In this document: positions 1 through 8,334 of the stretch, piece after piece
How positions within the stretch are numbered: the first letter of the stretch is position 1
How the letters are laid out: every line of letters begins with the position of its first letter
Source of the DNA: Klenkia taihuensis
Lineage (GTDB): Bacteria > Actinomycetota > Actinomycetes > Mycobacteriales > Geodermatophilaceae
DNA length: 64,000 nt
Assembly (NCBI RefSeq): GCF_900112525.1
Contig: NZ_FOMD01000002.1
Location: forward strand, 620,001-684,000
Direction: 5' to 3'
The notes under the pieces: generated by a model
What the model saw: the letters and a program-made list of their open reading frames with translations, nothing else
What the model was told of the DNA's origin: nothing
Database searches by the model: none
Program-made: the position numbers and the translations under genes

Positions 1-870
1 GCCCAGCGCGCGCAGCAGCGAGGGGTTGGTGCCACCGACGGAGTGCCCGTGCAGGTAGGTGGTGGCGTGGGCGTAGAGGACGTCGAGCAGCTCCTGGTCC
101 CAGACGCCGCCGAGGAAGCGGACGCGGCCGTCGGCCAGGCCGTGCACCCGGGCGGTGTACTCGTCGGAGTAGGGGGCCGAGCCGACGACGACGAGCGGCT
201 GGGTGGCGCCGCTGGCGGTGTAGCCCTCGACGATCTCGGCGACGTGGTTCTCGGGCTCGAAGCGGGCGACGACCAGGTGGTAGCCGCGGGCGGTCAGGCC
301 GACCTCGGCGAGGCGGTCGGCGGGCGGGTCGATGACCGGCGCGCCGTAGGTGATGAGGTCGGTCGGGGCGCCGAACTCCTCCGTGTAGTAGTCGGCGATG
401 CCCTGGGCGTCGGCGATGAGGGCGTCGGACCAGCGGACGGCGAGGGACTCGGCCATCCGGTAGTACTTCTGGCCGGTGCCGCTCCACTTGGTGCGCTTCC
501 ACTCCAGGCCGTCGACGTGCGTGGCGACGGGGATGCGTGCGGCGCGGATGACCGGCAGCAGCGGGGCGTTGGCGGCGTTGAAGACGAACGCGGCGTCGGT
601 GCGGTGGGTGACCAGGTGCCCGACGGACAGCGCGGTGTGCGACAGGGTCTCCAGCGCCCGCTTGCGGGCGGCGGGCAGGTGCACCAGGCGCATGCCGAGG
701 TGCGTGGCCGGCTGCTCGGTGGCGCCGGGGGTGGTGCGGCAGTACACGACGACGTCGTGGCCGGAGTCGGCGAGCCGGCGGCCCACCTCCTCGACGGCCG
801 TCTCGAATCCGCCGTACGCGGCCGGGACACCTCGGGTGCCCACCAGTGCGATGCGCACGGGCGCCTCCAT
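1..870 (-). CDS. Glycosyltransferase, DUF1972/GT4 type (3' end outside window)
   Basis: The frame runs from an ATG at 870 off the left edge, giving 290 residues. It opens with the motif LVGTRGVPAAYGGFET, the N-terminal signature of the DUF1972/rhamnosyltransferase-like branch of GT4-fold enzymes. HDVVVYCRTT and HVDGLEWKRTKW follow and are also typical of that branch. The second Rossmann half begins near residue 200 (YHLVVARFEPENH). Such enzymes add a sugar from a nucleotide-sugar donor to a lipid-linked glycan on the cytoplasmic side of the membrane, which fits the exopolysaccharide genes that follow. No good Shine-Dalgarno precedes the ATG, and a GTG at 858 is an alternative start. The exact sugar cannot be read from sequence. 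Confidence 0.85.
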   Translation of the reverse strand, partial: MEAPVRIALVGTRGVPAAYGGFETAVEEVGRRLADSGHDVVVYCRTTPGATEQPATHLGMRLVHLPAARKRALETLSHTALSVGHLVTHRTDAAFVFNAANAPLLPVIRAARIPVATHVDGLEWKRTKWSGTGQKYYRMAESLAVRWSDALIADAQGIADYYTEEFGAPTDLITYGAPVIDPPADRLAEVGLTARGYHLVVARFEPENHVAEIVEGYTASGATQPLVVVGSAPYSDEYTARVHGLADGRVRFLGGVWDQELLDVLYAHATTYLHGHSVGGTNPSLLRALG

Positions 871-1013
871 CCGTTCTCGTTGCGGGAGTGCTGAGTCTCG
901 GACCCATCGGCCCAGGTGCAGCCGGTCTGGAGGCGACCGTCACCCGCCCGGGTGGGTCCAGGAGCCGTCCGCGGGCGGCAGGTGACCCGGATCCGGCCCG
1001 GCGGTGTCACCCG

Positions 1014-1031
1014 CGCGGGGGGCGCCCCGCG
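1014..1031 (-). terminator. Hairpin downstream of the first glycosylphosphotransferase gene
   Basis: A perfect 7-bp stem (CGCGGGG / CCCCGCG) with a 4-nt loop lies 12 nt past the stop codon of the minus-strand gene ending at 1044. There is no T-tract, as is common in high-GC actinobacteria, so termination is inferred from position. Confidence 0.45.
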
Positions 1032-1043
1032 TCGCCGAACCGG

Positions 1044-2603
1044 TCAGTAGGCGCCCGAGGAGGACAGCACGGCCCGCCCGGTGCGCCACAGGATGGAGGC
1101 GTCCATCGCCAGCGACCAGTTCTCCACGTAGCGCAGGTCCAGCCGGACCGACTCCTCCCACGACAGGTCGCTGCGCCCGGAGATCTGCCACAGCCCGGTG
1201 AGGCCGGGCTTGACCAGCAGCCGCCGGGTGGTCGAGCCGTCGTAGCGGGCCACCTCGACGGGCAGCGGTGGCCGGGGCCCGACCAGCGACATCGACCCAC
1301 CGAGGACGTTGAACAGCTGGGGCAGCTCGTCCAGGGAGAGCCTGCGCAGCCAGCGCCCGACCCGGGTGATCCGCGGGTCGCGCCGCATCTTGAACAGCAG
1401 CCCGTCGGACTCGTTGACCGCCTGCAGCCGCGCCAGCTGGACCTCGGCGTCCACGACCATGCTGCGGAACTTGATCATCGAGAAGGTGCGGCCGTCCTTG
1501 CCGACCCGCTCCTGGCGGAAGAGCACCGGCCCCGGGCTGTCCAGCCGGACGGCGACGGCGAGGGCGAGGAGCAGCGGCGCGAGCAGCACGACCGCACCCA
1601 GCGCGAGACCGCGGTCGACCGAGGTCTTCACCACCCGGCGCCACCCCTCGAAGCGCGGCTGCTCGACGGCCAGCAGGGGCAGGCCGTCGTAGGGGCGGAT
1701 GTGCAGTCGCGGGCCGGCGACCTCGATCAGCCCGGGGGCCACCAGCAGCTCCAACCCGGTGCCCTCGAGGCCCCACGACAGCCGGCGCAGGTACTGGGCC
1801 GCGGTCTCGCTGGCACTGGTGACCGCGACGGTGTCCGCGCCGACCTGCAGCGCGAGGTCCCGGACGTCCTCCAGGCCCGCCACCGGCAAGCCGGTGACAC
1901 CCGCGACGTGCCGCCGGTCGGCCTCGGTGACGCACGCGCCGACCACGTCGAGCCCGGACGACGGGTCGGCGGCCAGCCGCTCGGCGAGCCCGAGCACCGC
2001 GGCCCCCCGGCCCACGAGCAGCACCCGCTTGGTGCAGCGCCCGGCGCGCCGCAGGGCGCGCAGCCGGGCGCGGGCGACGTAGCGGACGACCAGGGAGGCC
2101 ACGACGAGGCCGGGCAGCACGACGGCGACGAGCAGACGGGACAGCGCGAGCTCGAAGGCGTAGGAGGTGAAGCCGGTGGCCGCCAGCACGACCACCCCGG
2201 CGCGCAGCACGCGGGAGAGCTCCTCGCGGCCCAGCGCCGCGACCCGGGCGGCGTACCCGCCGGCGAGGCCGACGAGCACCGGCCACAGCAGCGGCAGCGC
2301 CGCGCACACCCAGAAGAGCACGTCGCGCGGGTCGCTCCAGGTCTGGGTGACCACGACGACGCCGGCCAGCGCGCCGAGCGCGGCATCGGCGCCGATGAGC
2401 CCGGCGAGGTAGCCGCGGACCCAGGACCCGGGACGGGGCGACCGGTCGGCACGGCCGGGGTCACCGACCGGGCCGGGCCGGGCGAGCTCGTCACCCGGAC
2501 GGGCCAGCAGTGCACGCTGGGTCACGAAGGAGGTGTGCCCGCCCTCGCCCGCCGCTGTCGGCCCCCCGCCGCGCAGCTCCACCCGCATGCGTCGTCCCCT
2601 CAC
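1044..2603 (-). CDS. Exopolysaccharide polyprenyl-phosphate glycosylphosphotransferase (first copy)
   Basis: This 519-residue protein has the full-length WbaP/PssY-like layout. It has four predicted N-terminal membrane helices (about residues 60-190), a cytosolic nucleotide-binding-like middle domain, a fifth helix and a C-terminal PssA-type catalytic domain. Catalytic-domain signatures are MIKFRSM, SLDELPQLFNVL, GSMSLVGPRP and GLTGLWQISGRS. The family transfers a sugar-1-phosphate from a UDP-sugar to undecaprenyl phosphate, the first membrane step of repeat-unit assembly. It is divergent from the LCP gene at 2927 and is followed by a hairpin at 1014. A second, clearly paralogous enzyme lies at 6449-8011. 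The start follows the first in-frame start codon; an ATG a few codons in is possible. Confidence 0.93.
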   Translation of the reverse strand: MRGRRMRVELRGGGPTAAGEGGHTSFVTQRALLARPGDELARPGPVGDPGRADRSPRPGSWVRGYLAGLIGADAALGALAGVVVVTQTWSDPRDVLFWVCAALPLLWPVLVGLAGGYAARVAALGREELSRVLRAGVVVLAATGFTSYAFELALSRLLVAVVLPGLVVASLVVRYVARARLRALRRAGRCTKRVLLVGRGAAVLGLAERLAADPSSGLDVVGACVTEADRRHVAGVTGLPVAGLEDVRDLALQVGADTVAVTSASETAAQYLRRLSWGLEGTGLELLVAPGLIEVAGPRLHIRPYDGLPLLAVEQPRFEGWRRVVKTSVDRGLALGAVVLLAPLLLALAVAVRLDSPGPVLFRQERVGKDGRTFSMIKFRSMVVDAEVQLARLQAVNESDGLLFKMRRDPRITRVGRWLRRLSLDELPQLFNVLGGSMSLVGPRPPLPVEVARYDGSTTRRLLVKPGLTGLWQISGRSDLSWEESVRLDLRYVENWSLAMDASILWRTGRAVLSSSGAY

Positions 2604-2926
2604 TCGTCGTCACTGCTGCAGAAGCCCCCGGCCCCGTGACCACACGATCGACGGATGAACACCACCCGACGTCCGGGAACACAGTGACCGTCCGTGAGGT
2701 GTCGGGCAAGGGGTTCTCGCGCGGACCACACCAACGTGTGTCGACGCGGGGCATGACAGAAGGTGACGACCGCCGTTGCACTACTCGTGGTCATGGGGCG
2801 GTCGCTGTGCGGCATCACGGGGAGACCCCTTCGAGTGGTGCAGCGCACGCGGTCGGGGTCGGTGACGGTCCCCTGCGTCTAACCTCGGCGCGACCACGAG
2901 ACAGGGGACGGAGACAGGGGACGACC
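2604..2926. promoter_or_regulatory. Divergent intergenic region between glycosylphosphotransferase and LCP gene
   Basis: These 323 bases contain no convincing gene. They must hold promoters for both flanking divergent genes. The best plus-strand candidate is a TANNNT-type -10, TAACCT at 2880-2885, 41 nt before the GTG of the LCP gene; no good -35 is visible. A short CACAC/GTGTG inverted repeat sits near 2732-2745. Confidence 0.35.
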
Positions 2927-4036
2927 GTGCGCGACGACCAGCAGCCCGCCGACGAACCGGACCACCACCCGGTCTTCGGCTCGGCCGAGGACGAGGACCG
3001 GCCCGCGCCGGCACTCGGCCGGTCCCGCCGGCGTCGCGCGCTGCGCACCGCTCTGCTGTCCATCGGCGTCCTGGCCCTGGCGCTCGCGCTGCTGGTCGGT
3101 GGCGGGGCCTGGTTCCTCGCCGACCGCTACGGCGGGAACGTCGCCCGCGTGCAGGACGTCTTCACCGGCCTGGACCCGTCGGCCCGCCCGGCCGCGGCGA
3201 CCCCCGCCACGGCGACGGACGCCGACCCGGTCACCTTCCTGCTGGTGGGCTCGGACACCCGCGCCGAGGTGGTCGACGGCCAGCTGCCCGATGCCCGCTC
3301 CGACGCGATCATGATCGCCCGGCTGTCCGGTGACCGGCAGCACGTGCAGTTCATCTCGATCCCGCGGGACTCCTGGGTGGACATCCCCGGCCGGGGCAAG
3401 AACAAGATCAACGCGGCGTACGCGTTCGGTGGGCCGAGCCTGCTCATCCAGACCGTCGAGCAGCTCACCGGCGTGCGCATCGACCACTTCGCCGCGATCA
3501 GCTTCGACGAGCTCATCTCGATGACCGACCAGCTGGGCGGGGTCGACGTCGAGGTCGCCGAGACCACCACCAACGGGCCCTACACGTTCACCGCGGGGGT
3601 TAACCACCTGGACGGTGACATGGCCCGCTGGTACGTCGGGCAGCGCTACGACCTGGCCGGGGGCGACTTCGACCGGGTGCGGCGGCAGCAGAACTACCTG
3701 CGCTCGATGTTCGGCAAGCTCTTCGCCGCCGGCACCTTCGACAGCGTCGGCCAGGTGGACTCGGTGCTGCGGATCATCACCGGCTCGGTGGCGGTCGACG
3801 ACTCCCTCGGCACCACCGACCTGCTCGAGCTCGCGCTGTCCGCTCGCAGCGTGACCCCCGAGGACGTCGACTTCTTCACCGCGCCCGTGCTCGGCACCGG
3901 CACGGAGGGAGCAGCGAGCGTGGTCTACCTCGACCCGGTCGACGGCGCCCGCATGTGGGGGTACCTGAACAGTGACTCCCTCGGCCAGAACGCGGCCGAG
4001 TTCGCCGACCAGGCGCTGCCCGACGTCCCGCGCTGA
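2927..4036 (+). CDS. LytR-CpsA-Psr (LCP) family cell-wall glycopolymer ligase
   Basis: The 369-residue product has a short cytosolic N-terminus, one membrane helix (about residues 45-70) and an extracytoplasmic LCP domain. Diagnostic motifs are FLLVGSDTR, DARSDAIMIARL, SIPRDSWVDIPG, NKINAAYAFGG and the arginine pair in DFDRVRRQQNYL. LCP enzymes transfer lipid-linked glycopolymers onto peptidoglycan or related acceptors outside the membrane, so this protein probably attaches the polysaccharide made by the surrounding genes. The open frame extends upstream to 2510. The GTG at 2927 is chosen because it is preceded by a purine-rich ACAGGGGA and because the protein then begins just before the membrane anchor. 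It stands alone as a transcription unit and is followed by a strong hairpin. Confidence 0.93.
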   Translation: MRDDQQPADEPDHHPVFGSAEDEDRPAPALGRSRRRRALRTALLSIGVLALALALLVGGGAWFLADRYGGNVARVQDVFTGLDPSARPAAATPATATDADPVTFLLVGSDTRAEVVDGQLPDARSDAIMIARLSGDRQHVQFISIPRDSWVDIPGRGKNKINAAYAFGGPSLLIQTVEQLTGVRIDHFAAISFDELISMTDQLGGVDVEVAETTTNGPYTFTAGVNHLDGDMARWYVGQRYDLAGGDFDRVRRQQNYLRSMFGKLFAAGTFDSVGQVDSVLRIITGSVAVDDSLGTTDLLELALSARSVTPEDVDFFTAPVLGTGTEGAASVVYLDPVDGARMWGYLNSDSLGQNAAEFADQALPDVPR

Positions 4037-4093
4037 CCCGGCGCTGCTGACCCACCGACGCGCCCGAGCGCTTGAGCGGTCGAGCGGTCGAGC

Positions 4094-4135
4094 GGCCCGG
4101 TGCCGGAACCCTGCCGGCGGAACGGGCACCGGGCC
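4094..4135 (+). terminator. Hairpin after the LCP gene
   Basis: A perfect 11-bp inverted repeat (GGCCCGGTGCC at 4094-4104 and its complement at 4125-4135) with a 20-nt loop lies 58 nt after the LCP stop codon. The preceding stretch (about 4070-4095) carries a tandem GCGGTCGA repeat. There is no T-run. Confidence 0.6.
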
Positions 4136-4176
4136 GGCCCTGGGCCCCGGATGCGCCCGTCCTGGGCTGAGCCGGG

Positions 4177-4395
4177 TCAGGCGGAGGTCAGCACCTCGGG
4201 CTCCACCGCGGCGTCGTCCTGCACCCACCCACGGCGAGCCTCCGCGACACGGATCGCGGCGCCGATGCCCAGGGCGAGCAGCAGACCGCCGACGACCCAG
4301 GCGGCGAGGAGCAGGACGAGCACCTCCCCAGCATCGACCTGTGCCCGACGGAGCTGTAGACCCCAGAAGGGGGTCGCGAGGGGGTGCGCGGTCAC
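4177..4395 (-). CDS. Small single-pass membrane protein, function unknown
   Basis: A 72-residue frame starting with GTG contains one strong hydrophobic helix (about residues 25-48, VLVLLLAAWVVGGLLLALGI) and an acidic C-terminus. Nothing links it to a known family. Start choice is uncertain because no clear ribosome binding site precedes GTG 4395. Codon-position GC bias and the clean hydrophobic profile favour a real gene over a shadow frame. Confidence 0.5.
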   Translation of the reverse strand: MTAHPLATPFWGLQLRRAQVDAGEVLVLLLAAWVVGGLLLALGIGAAIRVAEARRGWVQDDAAVEPEVLTSA

Positions 4396-4540
4396 CCAGC
4401 GCGACGGTCCCCGTCAGGTGGGCACGGCAGGCCGAGGACCGCGCGGGCCGGGGAACCGTCGGAGGTGGCGCCGCGCCCGGCGAGCACGTCGGCGGCGCCG
4501 CGGGACCAGTTGCCGGCGACCGGCGTCGCCAGGACGGCGG

Positions 4541-4762
4541 TCAGCGCCCGGCGGGGCGGAGTGCGCCGCGCAGGAGGACCACTGCGGCGACGAGGCCGCC
4601 GGAGTTGCCGGCGAGCAGACCGGCCACGGCCGTCAGCACGAGGTCTCCGCCCGTGGACCCGAGGAGGAGCCCGACACCCAGGGCGACGGCCAGACCGGTG
4701 AGCAGCCCCAGGACCAGCAACCAGCGACCCTGCCGCAGCACCTCGTGCACGTCTGCACCCAC
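4541..4762 (-). CDS. Small two-helix membrane protein, function unknown
   Basis: The 73-residue product has two predicted membrane helices (about residues 14-36 and 42-66) and short hydrophilic ends. The open frame can start at GTG 4852, but GTG 4762 is preferred because GGTGAGGAG lies at good spacing just upstream. No family is recognised. It sits between the LCP gene and a larger unknown membrane protein, so a link to the cell envelope is only positional. Confidence 0.55.
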   Translation of the reverse strand: MGADVHEVLRQGRWLLVLGLLTGLAVALGVGLLLGSTGGDLVLTAVAGLLAGNSGGLVAAVVLLRGALRPAGR

Positions 4763-5089
4763 TGTGGACTCCTCACCATCCTGGGCCGGCGGAGCATCGG
4801 CCGGCAGCACCGAAGCTAGCGTGATCAGACGGCTACAGCGGGTCATCGGCACAGGTGTCGCCCCGTGTCGTCCCCACCCGCCTCAGCCGTCCCGGGCGGT
4901 TGTCGACCCGAACGCGGGGCGTCCACCGAGGAGCCGATCGGCTGCGCCAGGAGGACCGGGCCCGCACCGTGCAGCGCGGTGTCGTCGGCGGGCGGCCTGC
5001 GGTGAGCCGCGTTGACCGGCTCGTGGCCCTCACGCATGCTCGCTTCCCACCGGCGGACGTCCGGCCTGGTCAGACGGGGGTACGGCACG
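4763..5089. other. Intergenic stretch with no recognised gene
   Basis: Apart from the possible longer start of the minus-strand gene (to 4852) and the plus-strand promoter at 5012-5040, nothing further is seen in these 327 bases. Confidence 0.4.
5012..5040 (+). promoter_or_regulatory. Sigma-70-like promoter before the membrane protein gene at 5090
   Basis: TTGACC at 5012-5017 matches five of six -35 bases and is followed, after a 17-nt spacer, by CATGCT at 5035-5040 as a weak -10. The start codon is 50 nt further on. Confidence 0.45.
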
Positions 5090-6079
5090 ATGTCACAGTT
5101 CTGCCCGGGGCACGCCCCGCAGCCGCGCACGCCCGGCGTCGCGGTTGCCGCTGCCGTCCTCGGGTTCGTCGACGCCGCCTCCGTGCTGAGCATCGTGGTG
5201 TTCGTCCTCGCCGGGACCGCGGCCAGCGGGACCGACGGGGCCGGTGCGGCCATCGCCCTCGGTTCCGCACTCGCCCTCGCGGTGGCCGCCGTCCTGCTGC
5301 TCGGCAGCCTCGCCCTGCTCCGCGGTACCGGACGGACCCTGCTCGTCGTCGGCGCCGTCCTGCAGATCGCGGTGACCGTGGCGCTCGCCGTCGCCGTCCT
5401 CGTCGCGGTGGGCGACGACCCGTTCGGGTTCACCGACCCGTTGCGCGGCGTCGTCATCGGGGCGGTGGTGGTGTCGCTGGCGACGCCCGTCGTGCGGCTG
5501 GTCCTGGTCCTGCAGCGGTCCGTGGCCACCTGGCTCACCTCCCGTCGCGCGGCTGCGCCGGTGTGGCAGCCCGAGACCGGGCAGTGGGTCACCCCGCGCC
5601 GCGCCCCCGGTCCGGCCCTCGCCGTCCTCGCGCCGGTCGGTGCGCTGGCCGTGGCCACCGTGCTGGTGCTCGCGACCGCGCCGGGGACGTCGCCGGCCGA
5701 GGAGGCCTCGTACGGCTGGTTCGCCGCCGGCCCGATCCCGGGGTTCGACCCGTACGCGACGGACCCGTACGCCACCGACCCGTACGGGCTGGGCTACGGG
5801 CCCGGCGAGCCGCTGCTCGAACCGGACACGACCCAGTACGCCGACCTGTACCAGGACGGCGCAGCCGTCCCCCCGCCCGCCACCGGTGACCCGGAGTACG
5901 ACGAGCAGCTGGACCCCTTCGCGCAGAGCTGCTTCGACGGCGCGGTCGGGTCCTGCGACGACCTCTACTACTCGACCCCGGGCGGGACGTTCTACGAGTG
6001 GTACGGCTCGACGTGCGGCGGCCGGCTGGATGCGCTGGCGTCGGGGACCTGCATCTACGTCCCCTTCGACGAGGACTGA
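5090..6079 (+). CDS. Polytopic membrane protein with cysteine-containing extracytoplasmic tail
   Basis: The 329-residue protein has five predicted membrane helices in its first 210 residues, then a Tyr/Pro/Asp-rich linker (repeated YATDP units). The C-terminal domain carries four cysteines in SCFDGAVGSCDDLYY and STCGGRLDALASGTC. This C-terminal pattern (SCDDLY ... YGSTCGGR) recurs in many actinobacterial membrane proteins of unknown function and probably forms two extracytoplasmic disulfides. ATG 5090 is chosen over the upstream frame start at 5012 because of GACGGGGGT just before it and because a promoter covers the extra sequence. No specific role can be given. Confidence 0.8.
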   Translation: MSQFCPGHAPQPRTPGVAVAAAVLGFVDAASVLSIVVFVLAGTAASGTDGAGAAIALGSALALAVAAVLLLGSLALLRGTGRTLLVVGAVLQIAVTVALAVAVLVAVGDDPFGFTDPLRGVVIGAVVVSLATPVVRLVLVLQRSVATWLTSRRAAAPVWQPETGQWVTPRRAPGPALAVLAPVGALAVATVLVLATAPGTSPAEEASYGWFAAGPIPGFDPYATDPYATDPYGLGYGPGEPLLEPDTTQYADLYQDGAAVPPPATGDPEYDEQLDPFAQSCFDGAVGSCDDLYYSTPGGTFYEWYGSTCGGRLDALASGTCIYVPFDED

Positions 6080-6198
6080 CCCGAGCAGATCAGCTGACGC
6101 GGTGTCGCCGAGGGCCCACCGGGCCGGACCCCTCCCCCACCAGCGGGTGCGCGTCGGGGTGCCGGCACGGACCCGTCCCCGCAGGGAGGTGCCGGCGA

Positions 6199-6366
6199 TC
6201 AGGCTCCGGCGGGGTCCAGCCGGTCGGCAGCCCAGGCCTCGGGCACGCGGAGCAGATCCTCGACCGCGACGCCGGGGGTCCGCCGGCGCAGCACCCGGCC
6301 CGTCGCGACGGCCACCAGGGGTGCGCTCGCGCACCAACCGACCAGACCGGCCACCGCCCACCACAT
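6199..6366 (-). CDS. Small membrane protein, function unknown
   Basis: A 55-residue frame begins MWWAVAGLVGWCASAPLVA, a single membrane helix, followed by a basic stretch (GRVLRRRTPG) and an amphipathic tail. A GTG directly upstream (6369) is an equal start candidate. The gene lies just beyond the hairpin that ends the second glycosylphosphotransferase gene. It is short and unrecognised. Confidence 0.4.
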   Translation of the reverse strand: MWWAVAGLVGWCASAPLVAVATGRVLRRRTPGVAVEDLLRVPEAWAADRLDPAGA

Positions 6367-6380
6367 CACCGCGACAGGAT

Positions 6381-6405
6381 GCCCGTCCCGCACCCCGGGA
6401 CGGGC
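6381..6405 (-). terminator. Strong hairpin downstream of the second glycosylphosphotransferase
   Basis: A perfect 10-bp stem GCCCGTCCCG / CGGGACGGGC with a 5-nt loop lies 44 nt beyond the stop codon at 6449 on the minus strand. It separates that gene from the small gene at 6199. Confidence 0.65.
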
Positions 6406-6448
6406 GGATCTGTGACGGCGTGTCACCGAATGATCGCTCCCGGTGGGG

Positions 6449-8011
6449 TCAGTACGCCCCGGAACCCCTGACGACGGCACCGAAGGTCTTGGCCAGGATC
6501 ATGAAGTCGAACGACAGCGACCAGTTCTCGACGTAGCGCACGTCGATGCGCACCGACTCGTCCCACGACAGGTCCGACCGGCCGCTGATCTGCCACAGAC
6601 CGGTGATGCCCGGCTTGACCAGCAGCCTGCGCCGCATGTCGACGCCGTAGGCCTCGACCTCGCGGGTCACGTGCGGCCGGGGCCCGACGAGCGACATGCT
6701 GCCGCCCAGCACGTTGAACAGCTGGGGCAGCTCGTCGAGCGAGTAGCGCCGCAGCACCGCGCCGACCCCGGTGATGCGGGGATCGGCCTTCATCTTGAAC
6801 TGGACGTCGTTGCCCTCGTTGGAGGTGGCGAACAGCTCGTCGACCTCGCGGTCGGAGCCCGGCCGCATGCTGCGGAACTTCAGCACCTCGAACGGCTCGC
6901 CGTCCATGCCGATGCGCTGGTGCCGGTAGAACACGGGCCCCGGGCTGGTCACCTTGACCGCGATCGCGATCGCCAGGAGCGCCGGCGCGGTCATCAGCAC
7001 CAGGAGCCCGGCCACGGTACGGTCGAACGCCGACTTCGCCCAGCGGCGCGGGCCGCTGAACTCGGGGCTGTCCATGTGCAGCAGCGGCAGGCCGGACACC
7101 GGCCGGATGGCGACGCGGGTGCCGACGATCTCGGTCACCGCGGGTGCCAGCAGCAGCTCTGCCTTGGTCGCCTCGAGCTGCCAGCCCAGCCGACGCAGTT
7201 CAGGTCCGTCGAGCTCGGGCGAAGGCAGCACCGCGACCGTGTCGACCTCGTAGTGCCGGACGACCTCCGCGACCTGGGTCATGTCCCCCAGCACCGGCAG
7301 TCCGTCGAACGCCGCGTCCCCGTCCACGTCGCCCCCGGGGACGACGCACCCGATGACCCGGTAGCCGTGGTGGGCCTCGCGGTCGATCTGGGCACGCAGA
7401 TGCGCCACGCCTGAGCGGTGCCCCACGATGATCGTGGTCTGCACGTGTCGACCCGCTACTCGGGACCGGTGCAGCGCTTTCCGGTGCGCCCAGCGGGCCG
7501 CCAGGGTCAACAACCCCGCCAGCGGGATCGCCGTCATGGTGAACCCACGAGCAAGGTCGGCCTTGAACGCCCAGGACACGAATGCGGCGCCGGCAAGCAG
7601 CACCAACGTCGCCCGGGCGACCCGGCGGAACTCCTCCGGGCCGATCCAGAGGAACCGCTCCTCGTACGTGCGGGCAGCGACCATCAACAGGAGCCAGACG
7701 GCCGGCATGGCAAGAGCCAGGACCCGTGCGGCCGACTGCGGGGCGCCCTCGAGCGGTGCATCCGCCCCGAAGTGGACCCAGTAGCTGAACCCGCTCGCCA
7801 CCACGGCGGCCACCACGTCCCACAACGCGATGCGACGCCGGTAACTGGCGCGCCATGCACGGCGGGAGTCGGTGCCAGACCCGCGCAAGCGAGATGCGGC
7901 CGCCCAGCTCAACCGCCGTCGGGACTGCGCATGCGGCGAACCAACAGGCCCCGCCGGCGCCGTCCCGTCGACGGTCGCCGATGCAGGATCGTGATCCGTG
8001 GTCGTGCTCAA
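6449..8011 (-). CDS. Exopolysaccharide polyprenyl-phosphate glycosylphosphotransferase (second copy)
   Basis: This 520-residue paralogue of the enzyme at 1044 has the same design: four N-terminal helices, a nucleotide-binding-like middle domain with a clear IIVGHRSGVAHL segment, and a C-terminal PssA domain with LKFRSM, SLDELPQLFNVLGG, GSMSLVGPRP and GITGLWQISGRSDLSW. It should prime a repeat unit by linking hexose-1-phosphate to undecaprenyl phosphate. The first available start is TTG 8011, followed by a Ser/Thr-rich tail. A hairpin follows the gene. Having two such enzymes around one Wzx/Wzy/Wzz set suggests two priming sugars or two polysaccharides. Confidence 0.93.
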   Translation of the reverse strand: MSTTTDHDPASATVDGTAPAGPVGSPHAQSRRRLSWAAASRLRGSGTDSRRAWRASYRRRIALWDVVAAVVASGFSYWVHFGADAPLEGAPQSAARVLALAMPAVWLLLMVAARTYEERFLWIGPEEFRRVARATLVLLAGAAFVSWAFKADLARGFTMTAIPLAGLLTLAARWAHRKALHRSRVAGRHVQTTIIVGHRSGVAHLRAQIDREAHHGYRVIGCVVPGGDVDGDAAFDGLPVLGDMTQVAEVVRHYEVDTVAVLPSPELDGPELRRLGWQLEATKAELLLAPAVTEIVGTRVAIRPVSGLPLLHMDSPEFSGPRRWAKSAFDRTVAGLLVLMTAPALLAIAIAVKVTSPGPVFYRHQRIGMDGEPFEVLKFRSMRPGSDREVDELFATSNEGNDVQFKMKADPRITGVGAVLRRYSLDELPQLFNVLGGSMSLVGPRPHVTREVEAYGVDMRRRLLVKPGITGLWQISGRSDLSWDESVRIDVRYVENWSLSFDFMILAKTFGAVVRGSGAY

Positions 8012-8334
8012 GACAGTGCTGACCCCCGTGACGGACCCGGCCGTCGTCGTCTGACTGCCGCCCTCCTTTGGACGCTGGCGTGGCCAGGGTAGGCGAGGGG
8101 GTCACTCTGCGCGATCGTGGAGCAATCTCTTCCGTGCGGATCTGCACCCTTACCAGCTAGTAGTGTCCACCTTCGAGTACATCCAGTGACACTGAGTAGC
8201 TGTGAGCGGGGTGTCGCGCCGCTGAGGCCGTTATAAGTTTCTTTGTGACTTGTCCTACATTCGTCCGGGGTTCCGTATAGGACATCCCTCGTTCATCCAG
8301 GCGCCCTGCCCCCGACATCTCCACCCCATCACGC
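8012..8334. promoter_or_regulatory. AT-rich divergent promoter region of the polysaccharide locus
   Basis: These 323 bases hold no gene. The segment 8228-8284 is much more AT-rich than its surroundings and contains TATAAG at 8232-8237 plus the 7-bp inverted repeat listed separately. A second inverted repeat, AGTGTC (8162-8167) / GACACT (8188-8193), lies closer to the minus-strand gene. The region must serve both the TTG-started gene at 8011 and the glycosyltransferase at 8335. Confidence 0.45.
8251..8284. promoter_or_regulatory. Operator-like inverted repeat in the divergent promoter
   Basis: TGTCCTA at 8251-8257 is repeated in inverted form as TAGGACA at 8278-8284. The arms are spaced two helical turns apart, as expected for a dimeric repressor or activator. 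The right arm overlaps a TATAGG element that could be a -10 box. No regulator in the window is obviously linked to it. Confidence 0.4.

Noticed and set aside
940-2307. Arg/Gly-rich minus-strand frame overlapping the first glycosylphosphotransferase
   Set aside because: It lies out of frame with the clearly conserved enzyme and has no domain motifs; similar shadows accompany nearly every gene in this window.
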